DNA of 64,000 nt from RH-AL1 sp965198495 (GTDB taxonomy: Bacteria > Pseudomonadota > Alphaproteobacteria > Rhizobiales > Beijerinckiaceae): NCBI GenBank assembly GCA_965198495.1, contig CBDAPL010000001.1, positions 744,001-808,000 on the forward strand, in the 5' to 3' direction. Below are positions 17,845 through 26,934 of this stretch, in pieces. The notes under the pieces are model-generated. The model did not search any database. It was not told the origin of the DNA and saw nothing but the letters and a program-made list of their open reading frames with translations. Position numbers and translations under genes: made by a program. Within the stretch, counting starts at the first letter, position 1. Every line of letters starts with the position of its first letter.

Positions 17845-18396
17845 ATGACCTCGTCCAAGACCCAGACAGGCGTGCACATGCATGAGACGCGCAATGATAC
17901 CAAGTCCAACGCCAAAAAAGTCTCGCTCGATACGCTCCAGGCGCGCCTGGCCGACGGCATCGATCTTTCGCTGACGATCAAGCAGGCGCACTGGAATCTC
18001 AAGGGCCCGCAGTTCATCGGCATCCACCTTATGCTCGATGGCTTTCGCGACGAGATGGACGATTACAACGACAAGGTTGCCGAGCGCATCATCCAGCTCG
18101 GCGGTACCGCCAAAGGTACCGTTCAGGCCGTGGACGCGCAGACGCAGCTTGCGCCCTATCCACTCGATACCTACGCGGTCGCCGATCATCTGGCGGCGCT
18201 GATCGACCGCTACGCCACCTACGCGAATTCCGTGCGCCAGAACATCGACGATACTGACGAAGCCGGCGACGCGGGAACGTCCGACCTCTTCACGGAAGTT
18301 TCGCGCGGCGTCGACAAGCAGATGTGGTTCCTCGAGGCGCACGTGCAGGAGCCCACCGGTCAAATGCGCGACGGTGACCACGCCGGTAAGCGCTGA
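17845..18396 (+). CDS. dps: DNA starvation/stationary phase protection protein Dps
   Basis: Dps forms a 12-mer ferritin-like shell that binds DNA and oxidises Fe(II) with peroxide. The 183-residue protein shows the ferroxidase residues in QAHWNLKGPQF and HLMLDGFRDEMDDYNDKVAE, and a Lys-rich N-terminal tail suited to DNA contact. ATG 17845 is chosen because AGGA precedes it; a shorter start at 17878 (MHETRND) is possible. A putative EcfG promoter lies upstream. It is convergent with gntK, only one base apart, and its likely terminator hairpin sits inside the gntK 3' end. Confidence 0.93.
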   Translation: MTSSKTQTGVHMHETRNDTKSNAKKVSLDTLQARLADGIDLSLTIKQAHWNLKGPQFIGIHLMLDGFRDEMDDYNDKVAERIIQLGGTAKGTVQAVDAQTQLAPYPLDTYAVADHLAALIDRYATYANSVRQNIDDTDEAGDAGTSDLFTEVSRGVDKQMWFLEAHVQEPTGQMRDGDHAGKR

Positions 18397-18397
18397 G

Positions 18398-19024
18398 TTA
18401 AAGCTGTCTGGAGCCCCAGCCGCCGATCGGCTTGGGCTTCTTCTCCTGGACGAAAGGGCGGCGATGCCGCCCTTTTTCGTGGCGGCCGTCCAGTCTGCCC
18501 CGCGAGCGGAGCCTCAGCCAGCGTTCGATGGCCGCGACGGTCTGCTGCGCGGTGCCGGTCTCGGCGATCTCGGTGCCTTGCTCGTCGGGACCGAGCGGCT
18601 CCAGCGTCGCAAGCTGGCTTTTTAGAAGCGAGGTCGGCATGAAGTGCTGGTGACGCGCGTTCATGCGAATCTCCAGGATCGCTGGATTGATCGTCAGGTG
18701 AACGAATATGAGCGGCCTGCGCGCGGCTTTGTTCAAGGCTCGCCTGTAGGCGTGGCGAAGGGCCGAGCAGGAGACGACGACCGGCCGCCCCTGCGCGACA
18801 TGCTGGGCGATCGCGACCCCAAGCTTTTCGAGCCAGGGCCAGCGGTCCGCGTCCATCAATGGCGTGCCGGCGCGCATTTTCGCGATATTCGCCGACGAGT
18901 GGTAATCGTCCCCTTCGAGGAAAGTCGCGCCGAGCGCCGGCGCGAGCCTTTTGCCGACCGTGGTCTTGCCGCTGCCGCTCACCCCGATCAGGACGATCGC
19001 CAGAGTATGATCCCCACCTTGCAC
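18398..19024 (-). CDS. gntK: gluconokinase
   Basis: Gluconokinase phosphorylates gluconate to 6-phosphogluconate. The 208-residue protein has the P-loop GVSGSGKTT at residues 14-22, EGDDYHSSANIAKMRAGTPLMDADRWPWL, VVSCSALRHAYR and HQHFMPTSLLKSQLATLEPL, all diagnostic. The GTG at 19024 is preceded by AGGAGG. The normal family length is about 165-180 residues; the last 30 or so residues here (Arg/Lys-rich, reading RSRGRLDGRHEKG and on) are unusual and run through a strong hairpin, so the ancestral stop may have been lost by a frameshift. Confidence 0.92.
   Translation of the reverse strand: MQGGDHTLAIVLIGVSGSGKTTVGKRLAPALGATFLEGDDYHSSANIAKMRAGTPLMDADRWPWLEKLGVAIAQHVAQGRPVVVSCSALRHAYRRALNKAARRPLIFVHLTINPAILEIRMNARHQHFMPTSLLKSQLATLEPLGPDEQGTEIAETGTAQQTVAAIERWLRLRSRGRLDGRHEKGRHRRPFVQEKKPKPIGGWGSRQL
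18453..18478. terminator. hairpin with T-run, likely dps terminator
   Basis: AAAGGGCGGC and GCCGCCCTTT form a stem around GAT, followed by T residues on the plus strand and preceded by a matching A-run, so it could act in both directions. It lies 57 bp beyond the dps stop and inside the extended 3' end of gntK. Confidence 0.75.
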
Positions 19025-19067
19025 GATGGCAGGCCTCCTGATTGAACGGTCCGGGACCGAGAGTCGA

Positions 19068-19466
19068 ATGCATCACACAGACTTTCGCGTCTATTACGAA
19101 GACACCGATTTCAGCGGCTTCGTCTACCACGCGAATTACCTCAAGTTTCTCGAACGTGGCCGCACCGATTTCTTGCGCGCGCTCGGCATCACGCAATCTT
19201 CGCTCCACCGGGACGGTGTCGTATTCGTCGTCGCGCGGATGGCGCTCGACTTCCTGCGCCCGGCGCGCATGGATGACATGCTGACGATCGCCACGACGAT
19301 AGAGGAGGTGCGCGGCGCCTCGATGCGCATGAACCAGGAGGTCAGGCGCGACGCGCTGGTCATGGTGCGTGCGGCGGTCACCGTGGCGGCGCTACGCGGC
19401 GGCCGCGCGGTGCGCTTTCCTGTCATGGTGCGCGCGGCGTTGGCGGCGCACCCGGCCGGCGCCTAG
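19068..19466 (+). CDS. YbgC/FadM family acyl-CoA thioesterase
   Basis: The 132-residue protein has the 4-hydroxybenzoyl-CoA thioesterase-type hot-dog fold. The motif YYEDTDFSGFVYHANYLKF (residues about 8-26) contains the catalytic Asp of this family, followed by ERGRTDFLRALG. It hydrolyses acyl-CoA, short to medium chain by analogy with YbgC. No tol-pal genes are adjacent, so a Tol-Pal link is not supported here. ATG 19068 gives the standard N-terminus. The stop overlaps that of the convergent pxpC via CTAG. Confidence 0.88.
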   Translation: MHHTDFRVYYEDTDFSGFVYHANYLKFLERGRTDFLRALGITQSSLHRDGVVFVVARMALDFLRPARMDDMLTIATTIEEVRGASMRMNQEVRRDALVMVRAAVTVAALRGGRAVRFPVMVRAALAAHPAGA

Positions 19467-20479
19467 CCATCGAGGCCGTCGACGATCCCGCCGATCAGGT
19501 TCGTGCCGAGCAGGCTGGCCGCGCTCGGCATGCGGCGGAGCGGCTCGAGACGCTTGTGCGTACCGGCGATCGCATCCTCCAGGGCGAGCAGAACGTTGCG
19601 CGCGATCGTGACATCGACGGGCTGGAAGCGACAGGTCTCGCCCGGACGCATCTGGGCGAGACGTCCGATGTCGGCGCGGCAGACATGGGCGATCTTGGCG
19701 TAGCCACCGGTCGGCTGCCGATCGGCCATCAGCACGAGCGGCTGCCCGTCTCCGGCGACCTGGATGGCGCCGAGCGCGACGCCGTCGGAGACGATGTTGA
19801 AATCCTTGGCGTGCGCGAGCCTCGGACCCTCGAACCTGTAGGCCATGCGGTCGGCGGTCCGCGTCAACCTGTAGGTCGCCTCGGCGAAGGCCGCGATCGT
19901 CGCCGCGGCGAAATGATCGTCCTGCGGACCAAGTACGACGCGGATCGGCGCGTCCGAACGCGCCAGCCATCCAGCGTCGATCGCGACATCGTCCATCGCG
20001 CCGCGATCGGCGCCTGCCAACAAGGTGTCCCCGGCGCGCAGCGCGCGCCCCTCGAGACCGCCTAACGCCGATCGAATATGCGTCGACCGGCTGTGCATAA
20101 TTTCGGGGACATCGGCGCCGCCGGGCAGAGCGCAGATCGCGAAGGATCCCCAAACGCCTGCGCGCGCGCGCAGACGTTCGCCCGGCTTCAGCGTGACGCG
20201 AGCGGCGGCCGGCAAGCGCGTTTCATCGAGGGTCCAGGCGAAGCCGCCGCCGGCGAAGGCGAGTGGCGTTGCGCGATCGACGCTGAGCGTGACGCCGCCG
20301 GGGCTGATCTCCAAGGCGGCGGCGTCGGGCGCGTTGTTCACCGCAAGGTTGGCCGTCGCCAGGGCGGTCCAGTCCATCGGGCCGGCTGGCGTGACGCCGA
20401 AGCGCAGAAGGCCGTGCCTACCGCCGTCCTGGATCGTCGCGCCAGGTCCGATCGTTTCGATCAAGACGCGAGCCGCCAT
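19463..20479 (-). CDS. pxpC: 5-oxoprolinase subunit PxpC
   Basis: The 338-residue protein belongs to the biotin-dependent-carboxyltransferase-like (KipA/AHS2) family. It begins MAARVLIETIGPGATIQDGGRHG, a signature shared with urea amidolyase and KipA, and includes GVTPAGPMDWTALATANLAV. Together with PxpA and PxpB it hydrolyses 5-oxoproline to glutamate using ATP. It follows pxpB by one base on the same strand, forming the last gene of pxpABC. ATG 20479 is chosen by homology of the start. Confidence 0.93.
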   Translation of the reverse strand: MAARVLIETIGPGATIQDGGRHGLLRFGVTPAGPMDWTALATANLAVNNAPDAAALEISPGGVTLSVDRATPLAFAGGGFAWTLDETRLPAAARVTLKPGERLRARAGVWGSFAICALPGGADVPEIMHSRSTHIRSALGGLEGRALRAGDTLLAGADRGAMDDVAIDAGWLARSDAPIRVVLGPQDDHFAAATIAAFAEATYRLTRTADRMAYRFEGPRLAHAKDFNIVSDGVALGAIQVAGDGQPLVLMADRQPTGGYAKIAHVCRADIGRLAQMRPGETCRFQPVDVTIARNVLLALEDAIAGTHKRLEPLRRMPSAASLLGTNLIGGIVDGLDG

Positions 20480-20480
20480 G

Positions 20481-21182
20481 TCAGACCGCGGGCGCGAGCG
20501 GGCGGTTCTCTTTCGCCAAGGCATCGAACGTCGCCGCGTCGATCCGCTCGAAATTTACGCTGTCGCCGACTCCGAGCGGGAAGGTGGGCTCGCCGCCGGG
20601 ATCGAAGGTCCGCGCGGTGGTGCGGCCTATCACATACCAACCCGTCGGCATGGCGATGGAAGCGATCAGCGCCTGACCATTGGCGATCGTGAGGGCGCCC
20701 GGTCGCGCGGACGGCCGCGGCGTTGGCCGCCGGGAAATCGAGAGCTCATCTGGCAGCCCCGAAAGGAAGACGAAGCCCGGCGCGAACCCGTACATCACGA
20801 CCTTGTAGTGCGCTGAGGCATGCAGGTCGGCCACCCGCTCGGGCGCGACGCCTAGAAGCCCGGCGATCTCGTCCAGATCCTCGCCGTGCGGCGCCTCGTA
20901 GCAGGCTGGAACACGCCAGTGCTTGCTGGCCGGCGTGCCGGAGACGGCCGCGTCCGAAAACCCGTCAAGCACGCCGATCAACTCGGCCGTGCCGAGGAGG
21001 CGCGGATCGAAATGGACCATCAGCGAACGGTAAGTCGGCACCGTTTCCCGCACGCCATCGATCGCGGCGCCGCGCAAGGCCGCGTCCAGCGCCAGGACGC
21101 GCGCGTGAAACGCCGGATCGGCGGTCTCACCGAACTCGACGACAAGCGCCGACTCGCCCGCCGGAAGGTAGCGGCGCCCCAT
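20481..21182 (-). CDS. pxpB: 5-oxoprolinase subunit PxpB
   Basis: The 233-residue KipI/AHS1-family protein starts MGRRYLPAGESALVVEFG and contains the blocks VPTYRSLMVHFDP, YEAPHGEDLDEIA, YGFAPGFVFLSGLP and PTGWYVIGRT, typical of PxpB. It is the partner of PxpC in ATP-dependent 5-oxoprolinase. ATG 21182 lies two bases after the pxpA stop. A TTG six bases earlier is less likely. Confidence 0.93.
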   Translation of the reverse strand: MGRRYLPAGESALVVEFGETADPAFHARVLALDAALRGAAIDGVRETVPTYRSLMVHFDPRLLGTAELIGVLDGFSDAAVSGTPASKHWRVPACYEAPHGEDLDEIAGLLGVAPERVADLHASAHYKVVMYGFAPGFVFLSGLPDELSISRRPTPRPSARPGALTIANGQALIASIAMPTGWYVIGRTTARTFDPGGEPTFPLGVGDSVNFERIDAATFDALAKENRPLAPAV

Positions 21183-21184
21183 GC

Positions 21185-21949
21185 TCAAGCCTTGGCGAAA
21201 GAGCGGACCGCGATCCCCGCCCTTTCAAGCGCAGTCCGCACGGACCGCGCCATCGCGACCGCGCCGGGCGTGTCGCCATGAACGCAGATCGACTGGATCG
21301 CGGCCGGCACCCGCCGCCCGGATCGCGCGATCACCGCGCCTTCCGCGACCATCGCCGCCGCCCGCTCCGCCGCCGCGGCGGCGTCGTGCAGCACGGCTCC
21401 CTCGGCGGCGCGCGGCAGGAGGTGTCCGTCGTCGCTGTAGCCGCGATCGGCGTAGATCTCGCAAACCGTGTTCAGATCTTCCGACGCGCCGGCCCGCTCC
21501 AGCTGGGTTCCGGCGATCGCCAAGAAGGCCAGGGAGGGATCGACGGCACGTGTGGCCCGCGCGATGGCTCGGGACACACCGGCATCCGCCATGGCGATGT
21601 TGCTCAGCGCGCCATGCGGCTTCACGTGCGTGATCCGATGATCCGCGAGCGCCGCGAGCGCCTGCGCGGCGCCGATCTGGTAGGCGACGAGCCGCTCGAT
21701 TTCGGCCTCACTGTGCGCCATCGGCCGCCGTCCGAACCCGGCACGATCCGCGAACCCCGGATGCGCGCCCACCGCCACGCCGAGCCGCTTCGCCAGCGCG
21801 AACGTCGCGACCATGATGTCGGGATCGCCGGCGTGGAAGCCGCAGGCGACGTTGGCCGTCGTGACCACGACCAACATGGCCGCGTCATCCCCCATTCTGT
21901 AGGCTCCGAAGCCTTCGCCGCAATCGCAGTTCAGGTCGACGGTCCGCAT
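21185..21949 (-). CDS. pxpA: 5-oxoprolinase subunit PxpA (LamB/YcsF family)
   Basis: The 254-residue protein begins MRTVDLNCDCGEGFGAYRMGD and contains TTANVACGFHAGDP, VGAHPGFADRAGFGRR, HVKPHGALSN and the C-terminal ICVHGDTPGAVAMAR, the complete LamB/YcsF motif set. It provides the hydrolase half of 5-oxoprolinase, recycling pyroglutamate to glutamate in the cytoplasm. It is the first gene of pxpABC and starts 3 bp after the stop of the upstream membrane-protein gene, so all four may be co-transcribed. Confidence 0.95.
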   Translation of the reverse strand: MRTVDLNCDCGEGFGAYRMGDDAAMLVVVTTANVACGFHAGDPDIMVATFALAKRLGVAVGAHPGFADRAGFGRRPMAHSEAEIERLVAYQIGAAQALAALADHRITHVKPHGALSNIAMADAGVSRAIARATRAVDPSLAFLAIAGTQLERAGASEDLNTVCEIYADRGYSDDGHLLPRAAEGAVLHDAAAAAERAAAMVAEGAVIARSGRRVPAAIQSICVHGDTPGAVAMARSVRTALERAGIAVRSFAKA

Positions 21950-21952
21950 CGG

Positions 21953-22510
21953 CTAGGGGCGCTCCAGCAGTCCCTTGGGCTTGATGCCGAACAGCGAACG
22001 AAGCCGCGTCTGCGTCCGGCGCAGGGCGAGGCGGACACCCTGGCGGAGGCCTGAGGCTTTCTGCCAGACCCAGGTTTGCTGGAACCAGCCGAAGATGTGG
22101 TCCTTCACCATCATGACCCAAGTAAAGCCCGTGGCGAACCATGGAATGGTCATGAGCTGGCGTTTACCGGCGTGGAAGGTCCGCTCGCAGACGACGATGC
22201 TGACGACGTAGGCGCCGATGAAGAGGGTCATGCCAATGCCAAAGTGCCCCGTGCTCATCAAATAGACGCCGAGCACCTTGGTGAGTTCGGCGATGCCGAA
22301 CGGCACCGCGAGCAGAACCAGGATCAAGTAGGGGTGCAGCGAGCCGATCGCCCGCTCGAGCCGCTTGATCGGCTTAAGGCCGGAGAGCCAGCGCATCAGC
22401 GGGATGAACAGCGGCCGGATGATCGTGTCGAGGATCACGAAAAAGCCGACGACGATCTCCGCCGGGATCGTCACTGTCAGTCGGAGCAGGCTCGGTTTGG
22501 TAGCGGCCAA
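21953..22510 (-). CDS. hypothetical membrane protein
   Basis: A 185-residue protein with about three to four hydrophobic segments (around residues 13-40, 60-80, 88-108 and a weak one near 120) and a basic C-terminal tail. No known domain is recognised. The start is a TTG at 22510 preceded by GAGGG; no ATG is available before the conserved-looking N-terminus. It sits 3 bp upstream of pxpA, which suggests co-transcription, but a transport role for oxoproline is speculation. Confidence 0.65.
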   Translation of the reverse strand: MAATKPSLLRLTVTIPAEIVVGFFVILDTIIRPLFIPLMRWLSGLKPIKRLERAIGSLHPYLILVLLAVPFGIAELTKVLGVYLMSTGHFGIGMTLFIGAYVVSIVVCERTFHAGKRQLMTIPWFATGFTWVMMVKDHIFGWFQQTWVWQKASGLRQGVRLALRRTQTRLRSLFGIKPKGLLERP

Positions 22511-22696
22511 CGGACCCTCGCGAAAAACTGTACCGACGCGGTTTTCGTCCGATGCGCGGCACCCGTCAAGGCAGTGTTGGCGACGATCCTTGCGGCGATG
22601 CGAGTGAGGCGACGCGTTTCGGCCTGTCGCGAAGGCTGACTGGCGCTCGCGCTCCGTTGCGCTCTATGTCTATCGATCCGGTCCGCGAGGAATGTC

Positions 22697-23701
22697 ATGG
22701 CCCTGCCCGAACGCATGCAGCAAATCCACTTCGATGGCGCCGGCGGTCCCGAGGTCATACGCTTCGGCGAGGGGCCGGTGCCGAAGCCCGGCGAAGGCAA
22801 GGTGCTGATCGAGGTGGTCGCGGCGGGCGTCAACCGGCCTGACGTCTTCCAGCGACAAGGCAATTATCCGCCGCCCAAGGGCGAGAGCGAGATCCCTGGA
22901 ATGGAGGTGTCCGGCCGCGTCGTGGGGATCGGTCCCGGCGTGGAGGGCCTGAAAGAGGGCGAGGCGGTCTGCGCGCTGCTCGGGTCGGGCGGGTACGCCG
23001 AATTCGCCGTCGCCGACGCGGCGCTCTGCCTGCCGGTACCCGATGGGCTGAGCGTGTCGGATTCGGCGGGGATTCCCGAGACCTATTTCACTGTGTTCGA
23101 CAACGTGTTCCTGCGCGGCAAGCTGAAGAAAGGCGAGCGCTTCCTCGTGCACGGCGGTTCGAGCGGGATCGGTACCACGGCGATCCAGCTGGCTCATGCC
23201 TTCGGCGCCGAGGTCTTCACCACCGCCGGGTCGGAGAAGAAATGCGCCTTTTGCCGCACGCTTGGGGCCGATCACGCGATCGACTACAAAACGCAGGATT
23301 TCGTTGCCGCGATCAAGGCGCTGACCGAGAAGAAGGGTGTCGACGTGATCCTCGACATGGTCGGCGGCGGCTACCTGGCGCGCAACATATCGATCATGGC
23401 GGTGGAAGGCAGGTTGGTGCAGATCGCGTTTCTCGGCGGCAGCGTCTCCGAGAAGGTTGATTTCATGCCGGTGATGCTGAAGAAGCTGGTGCTTACAGGC
23501 TCGACGCTACGCTCGCGGACGCTGGCGCAGAAAGCCGAGGTCGCGGCCGGATTGCGCGAACGGGTGATGCCGCTCTTGCGGGCCGGCACCGTGAAGCCGA
23601 TTATCCACGCGACGTTTCCGCTCGGCGAGGCGCGCCAAGCCCATGAGCTGATGGACTCCTCGGCGCATCTCGGCAAAATCCTCCTCACCACCGGCAAATA
23701 G
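22697..23701 (+). CDS. NAD(P)H-quinone oxidoreductase (PIG3-like MDR)
   Basis: This 334-residue zinc-independent medium-chain reductase begins with the family blocks VLIEVVAAGVNRPDVFQRQG and YPPPKGESEIPGMEVSG, followed by the NADPH motif VHGGSSGIGTTAIQLAHAFG. These place it with the quinone oxidoreductase/PIG3 (YhdH-like) branch, which reduces quinones or enones with NADPH. AGGA lies 4-8 bases ahead of ATG 22697. It is convergent with nothing and stands ahead of the DUF3597 gene by 73 bp. Confidence 0.92.
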   Translation: MALPERMQQIHFDGAGGPEVIRFGEGPVPKPGEGKVLIEVVAAGVNRPDVFQRQGNYPPPKGESEIPGMEVSGRVVGIGPGVEGLKEGEAVCALLGSGGYAEFAVADAALCLPVPDGLSVSDSAGIPETYFTVFDNVFLRGKLKKGERFLVHGGSSGIGTTAIQLAHAFGAEVFTTAGSEKKCAFCRTLGADHAIDYKTQDFVAAIKALTEKKGVDVILDMVGGGYLARNISIMAVEGRLVQIAFLGGSVSEKVDFMPVMLKKLVLTGSTLRSRTLAQKAEVAAGLRERVMPLLRAGTVKPIIHATFPLGEARQAHELMDSSAHLGKILLTTGK

Positions 23702-23774
23702 TGGAGGCAGCTTTGCCGGCACTCGCGCGTTCTTCCTCTCGTCGGCGACGATCTTCGCCGACATAGGAGGTTCT

Positions 23775-24194
23775 ATGAGCATTTTCGGCACGATCATGTC
23801 CAAAGTCTTCGGCCACGCCGAAGCGGCGCCAGCCGGCGGCGCTCCCGCCAGCACCGGCGGTACCGCGTCGGCGCCGGTGCCTTCCGCGCCATCGCCTGCA
23901 ACGGCTTCGACCAGCACCGCCACGCCGGCGGCTGGAGGGACCGTCGACGTCGCTCAGGTCCTCGACGGCATGGAGAGCAAGGCCGGCCAGGAGCTCGACT
24001 GGCGCCATTCGATCGTCGATCTCATGAAGCTGCTCGACATGGATTCCAGTCTCTCGGCGCGCAAGCAACTCGCGCAAGAGCTGCATTACACGGGCGATAC
24101 TAGCGATTCCGCGACGATGAACATGTGGCTCCACAAGGAAGTCATGGCGAAATTCGCAGCCAACGGGGGTAAGCTCCCCGCCGATCTACACTGA
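23775..24194 (+). CDS. DUF3597 domain-containing protein
   Basis: A 139-residue protein starting MSIFGTIMSKVFGHAEA, then an Ala/Pro/Thr-rich linker (residues about 17-60) and a C-terminal helical domain. That domain includes VLDGMESKAGQELDWRHSIVDLMKLLDMDSSL and ARKQLAQELHY, the DUF3597 signature; its fold resembles LysM-adjacent small helical bundles but the function is unknown. A perfect AGGAGG site sits 6 bases before the ATG. Confidence 0.9.
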   Translation: MSIFGTIMSKVFGHAEAAPAGGAPASTGGTASAPVPSAPSPATASTSTATPAAGGTVDVAQVLDGMESKAGQELDWRHSIVDLMKLLDMDSSLSARKQLAQELHYTGDTSDSATMNMWLHKEVMAKFAANGGKLPADLH

Positions 24195-24201
24195 TCGCCG
24201 A

Positions 24202-24402
24202 TCAGCTGATTCCCATCTGATGATAGTGGGCGACGAGCGCGAAGCACACCTGCTTCGTTTCGTCCGACGTCAACCTCTCGGGCTTTTCCATACCGATCCT
24301 GGCGAGCCCGAGAAGGTGCTTCTGTACCGGGATTCGATCGACCTGCGTGATCTTCATCAAGGCGTCGATCTGTGCCTGACGCTCTTCAAAGGAGTTCGAC
24401 AT
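24202..24402 (-). CDS. small hypothetical protein
   Basis: A 66-residue, mostly helical, soluble protein (MSNSFEERQAQIDALMKITQ at the start). No domain is recognised. ATG 24402 follows an AAGGACT ribosome site and is preferred over the in-frame start at 24438. It is convergent with the DUF3597 gene, 7 bp away. Confidence 0.55.
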   Translation of the reverse strand: MSNSFEERQAQIDALMKITQVDRIPVQKHLLGLARIGMEKPERLTSDETKQVCFALVAHYHQMGIS

Positions 24403-24530
24403 GAATACAGTCCTTCGCACTGCGGCAAAATCGAGCATAAGTAGCGATCTTTTTCAACCTTGATTTGGTGAGCCGCGGTGCGGTGTCGCTCCGCCTCTTT
24501 ATCCCCGTGTCGTACCCGGCTTCGGCGCGA

Positions 24531-26426
24531 TCAGCCGAATTGGTGCCAACTTTTCGCCAGCGCGCCCCGCTTATCGAGCGTCGCGTCGAGCGTATGGGCC
24601 GCACTGATCAAGGCGAGGTGGGTAAGCGCCTGGGGAACATTGCCGAGTTGCTCGCCGCCGGCGCCGATCTCCTCGGAGAAGATACCGAGATCGTTGGCGT
24701 AGCTGACCAGCTTCTCGAAATGCAGGCGGGCGCGCCGCACGTCGCCCGACCGTGCGAGACATTCGACGAGCCAGAAGCAGCACGGGGTGAAAGCACCCTC
24801 GTCGCCCTCAAGCCCGTCGACGTTGGCGCCCGTCTCGTAGCGGCGCACAAGCACGTCGGACACGAGTTCGCGCTCGATTGCCGCCTGCGTCGAGAGCCAG
24901 CGCGGATCGGTGGGCGCTATGAAGCGCATGAGCGGCATCAGCAGCGTGGACGCGTCGAGCGTCTTTCCCCCCTTGTACTGGACGAAGGCACCGCGCCGCG
25001 CGTCCCAGAAATTCCGGTGAATATCGCGGTAAATGAGGTCGCGATCCTTCTCCCATCGCGCGGCGTTTTCGGCCGGCAAGGAGCGTTTGCGCGCGATGCG
25101 AACACCGCGATCCAAGGCGACCCAGCACATGAGCCGCGACGACAGGAAGTGGCGCCGCTCGCCGCGGATCTCCCATATGCCCTCGTCGGGTTGATCCCAG
25201 TTCTCGCAGACCCAATCGAGGGTCCGGGCGGTGCGCTCCCAGGTTTTGTAGGTGATCGGCGAGCCATGCTTGTCGGCGAGATAGATGGAGTCGAGCAGCG
25301 CACCGTAGATGTCGAGCTGGAGTTGAGAGGCGGCGGCGTTGCCGATGCGCACAGGAGTGGCGCCGCCATAGCCGGCCAGCGCCGGAAGTTCCTGCTCCTC
25401 GGCCTGATTGCTGCCGTCGAGCCGGTAGAGGATCTGGAACTCGCCCGCGACGCTGCGATCGGCGCGGTCGGCGACCCAGTCGTTGAAGCGGATCGCCTCG
25501 CCGACGTAGCCGAGACGCATCAGTGCGAACGTCGCGAAAGCGGCATCGCGGATCCAGCAGAACCGATAGTCCCAGTTGCGGCTGCCGCCGGGTTGCTCGG
25601 GCAGGCCGAAGGTGGCGGCGGCGGCGATCGAGCCGTGATCGGCCGACGTCAGCAGCTTGAGCACAAGAGCCGAACGCATCACGTGCTCGCGCCAGCGCCC
25701 CTTATAGATCGAGTGCGCCGACCAGCTCTGCCAATAGGCGATGGTCTCCTCGAAAGAGACCTTGAGAAACGATTCCGCGTCGCCTCCGCCCGTCGGCGAT
25801 TCGTTGGCGCATTCGAGAATGAAGCTCGCGGTCTCGCCTTCCATCAAGTGGAACTCCGCGACAGCGGTCCCGTGGCTCGCGGTGAGGCGCACGCTTGAGC
25901 GAAGCCGCAGCGGACCCGAGACGGTCGCGTCGTTGGGCGTGAAAAGCGCCGCGTCGTCCTGCAGCGCGACACGCGGCATTCCATCCCGCGCGTAGTCGAA
26001 GCGCGGAGCGCATCGCGCGATCATTGACACCTCGCCACGCACGCAGGTTACCCGGCGGACAACGGCGCTGCGCGGACCATGCGCCGCCATCACCGGCATA
26101 TAGTCGGTGAGTTCCAAGACCGCCCGCCCATCCATGAAGCGCGTGATGAGGACGTTGGTATCGGGGATGTAGATCTGTCGCGTGTGCCACCCAGCGCCTT
26201 CGGCCGGCGCGATCGAGAAGGCGCCGCCGCTCTCGGGATCGAGAAGCGCACAGAACACGCTCGGCGAGTCGAGATGCGGGTGGCATAGATAGTCGATCGT
26301 GCCATAGGTCGAGACCAGGGCGAGCGAACGCATGTTGCCGATCGCGCCGTGGGCGCTGATGGTGACCTCCGGTCCCGGGTAGCGCGCGCCATCGGGCGAC
26401 CTCGCGATGGTTTCGTGTCCTGACAT
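24531..26426 (-). CDS. glycoside hydrolase family 15 protein
   Basis: The 631-residue protein has an N-terminal beta-sandwich region (SAHGAIGNMRSLALVSTYGTI-like start, residues 15-250) and an (alpha/alpha)6 barrel with the GH15 blocks SRNWDYRFCWIRDAAFATFAL and ANVDGLEGDEGAFTPCCFWLVE. GH15 includes glucoamylases, trehalases and glucodextranases; bacterial cytoplasmic members of this length are often trehalase- or glucoamylase-like. No signal peptide is visible, so an intracellular role on trehalose or short maltodextrins is likely but not proven. GGAGG precedes ATG 26426. Confidence 0.9.
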   Translation of the reverse strand: MSGHETIARSPDGARYPGPEVTISAHGAIGNMRSLALVSTYGTIDYLCHPHLDSPSVFCALLDPESGGAFSIAPAEGAGWHTRQIYIPDTNVLITRFMDGRAVLELTDYMPVMAAHGPRSAVVRRVTCVRGEVSMIARCAPRFDYARDGMPRVALQDDAALFTPNDATVSGPLRLRSSVRLTASHGTAVAEFHLMEGETASFILECANESPTGGGDAESFLKVSFEETIAYWQSWSAHSIYKGRWREHVMRSALVLKLLTSADHGSIAAAATFGLPEQPGGSRNWDYRFCWIRDAAFATFALMRLGYVGEAIRFNDWVADRADRSVAGEFQILYRLDGSNQAEEQELPALAGYGGATPVRIGNAAASQLQLDIYGALLDSIYLADKHGSPITYKTWERTARTLDWVCENWDQPDEGIWEIRGERRHFLSSRLMCWVALDRGVRIARKRSLPAENAARWEKDRDLIYRDIHRNFWDARRGAFVQYKGGKTLDASTLLMPLMRFIAPTDPRWLSTQAAIERELVSDVLVRRYETGANVDGLEGDEGAFTPCCFWLVECLARSGDVRRARLHFEKLVSYANDLGIFSEEIGAGGEQLGNVPQALTHLALISAAHTLDATLDKRGALAKSWHQFG

Positions 26427-26655
26427 CAACACCCTCCGCGTTCGTCCATCATTCTCGCGTTCGCCGATCGTCTACCGAACTTGGGCGGACCACATTTGTT
26501 GCCGATGTGCCCCTGCCAACGACAGCGCCTGGACGCCGCCATCCCTGCGTCGATCGACACCCTGTGAGGGAGCCCTGTTTCGACTAAGCTCGACGCGGAA
26601 TCGCCGAACGGTCACGACACGCGACTGATAATGGCGGAGAGCAGGAGAAACGCTT

Positions 26656-26934
26656 TTGAAGATCATAGCGCTCGCGCTGTTCAGCGGCATCCAGCTGGCA
26701 AGCCCGGCCGCCGCCGACGACCGCCAGGAAGCCTGCAAGAAGGCGATGAACGACAGGATACAATCGTGTACGGATGCCTGCACCAACCGCGCCCTGGCCG
26801 CCGCGTCGGACTATAAGGATACGAACAACAACGTGAAGTTCGGCTGTCTCAAGGGCTGCGCGGTCGGGCAGATCCTGCAGATGAAGGCCTGCCGCGAGGG
26901 GCGTCCGCTGGATACGACGGAAACCAACCGCTAA
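26656..26934 (+). CDS. small secreted Cys-rich protein
   Basis: A 92-residue protein with a signal peptide (residues 1-20, cleavage near PAAA-D) and six cysteines in the mature part, spaced as two CxxxC-like helices (CKKAMNDRIQSC, CTDAC, CLKGC, C). Paired CX3C helices suggest a disulfide-stabilised helical hairpin in the periplasm. The start is TTG 26656, supported by AGGAG eight bases upstream. No family name is recognised. Confidence 0.6.
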   Translation: MKIIALALFSGIQLASPAAADDRQEACKKAMNDRIQSCTDACTNRALAAASDYKDTNNNVKFGCLKGCAVGQILQMKACREGRPLDTTETNR

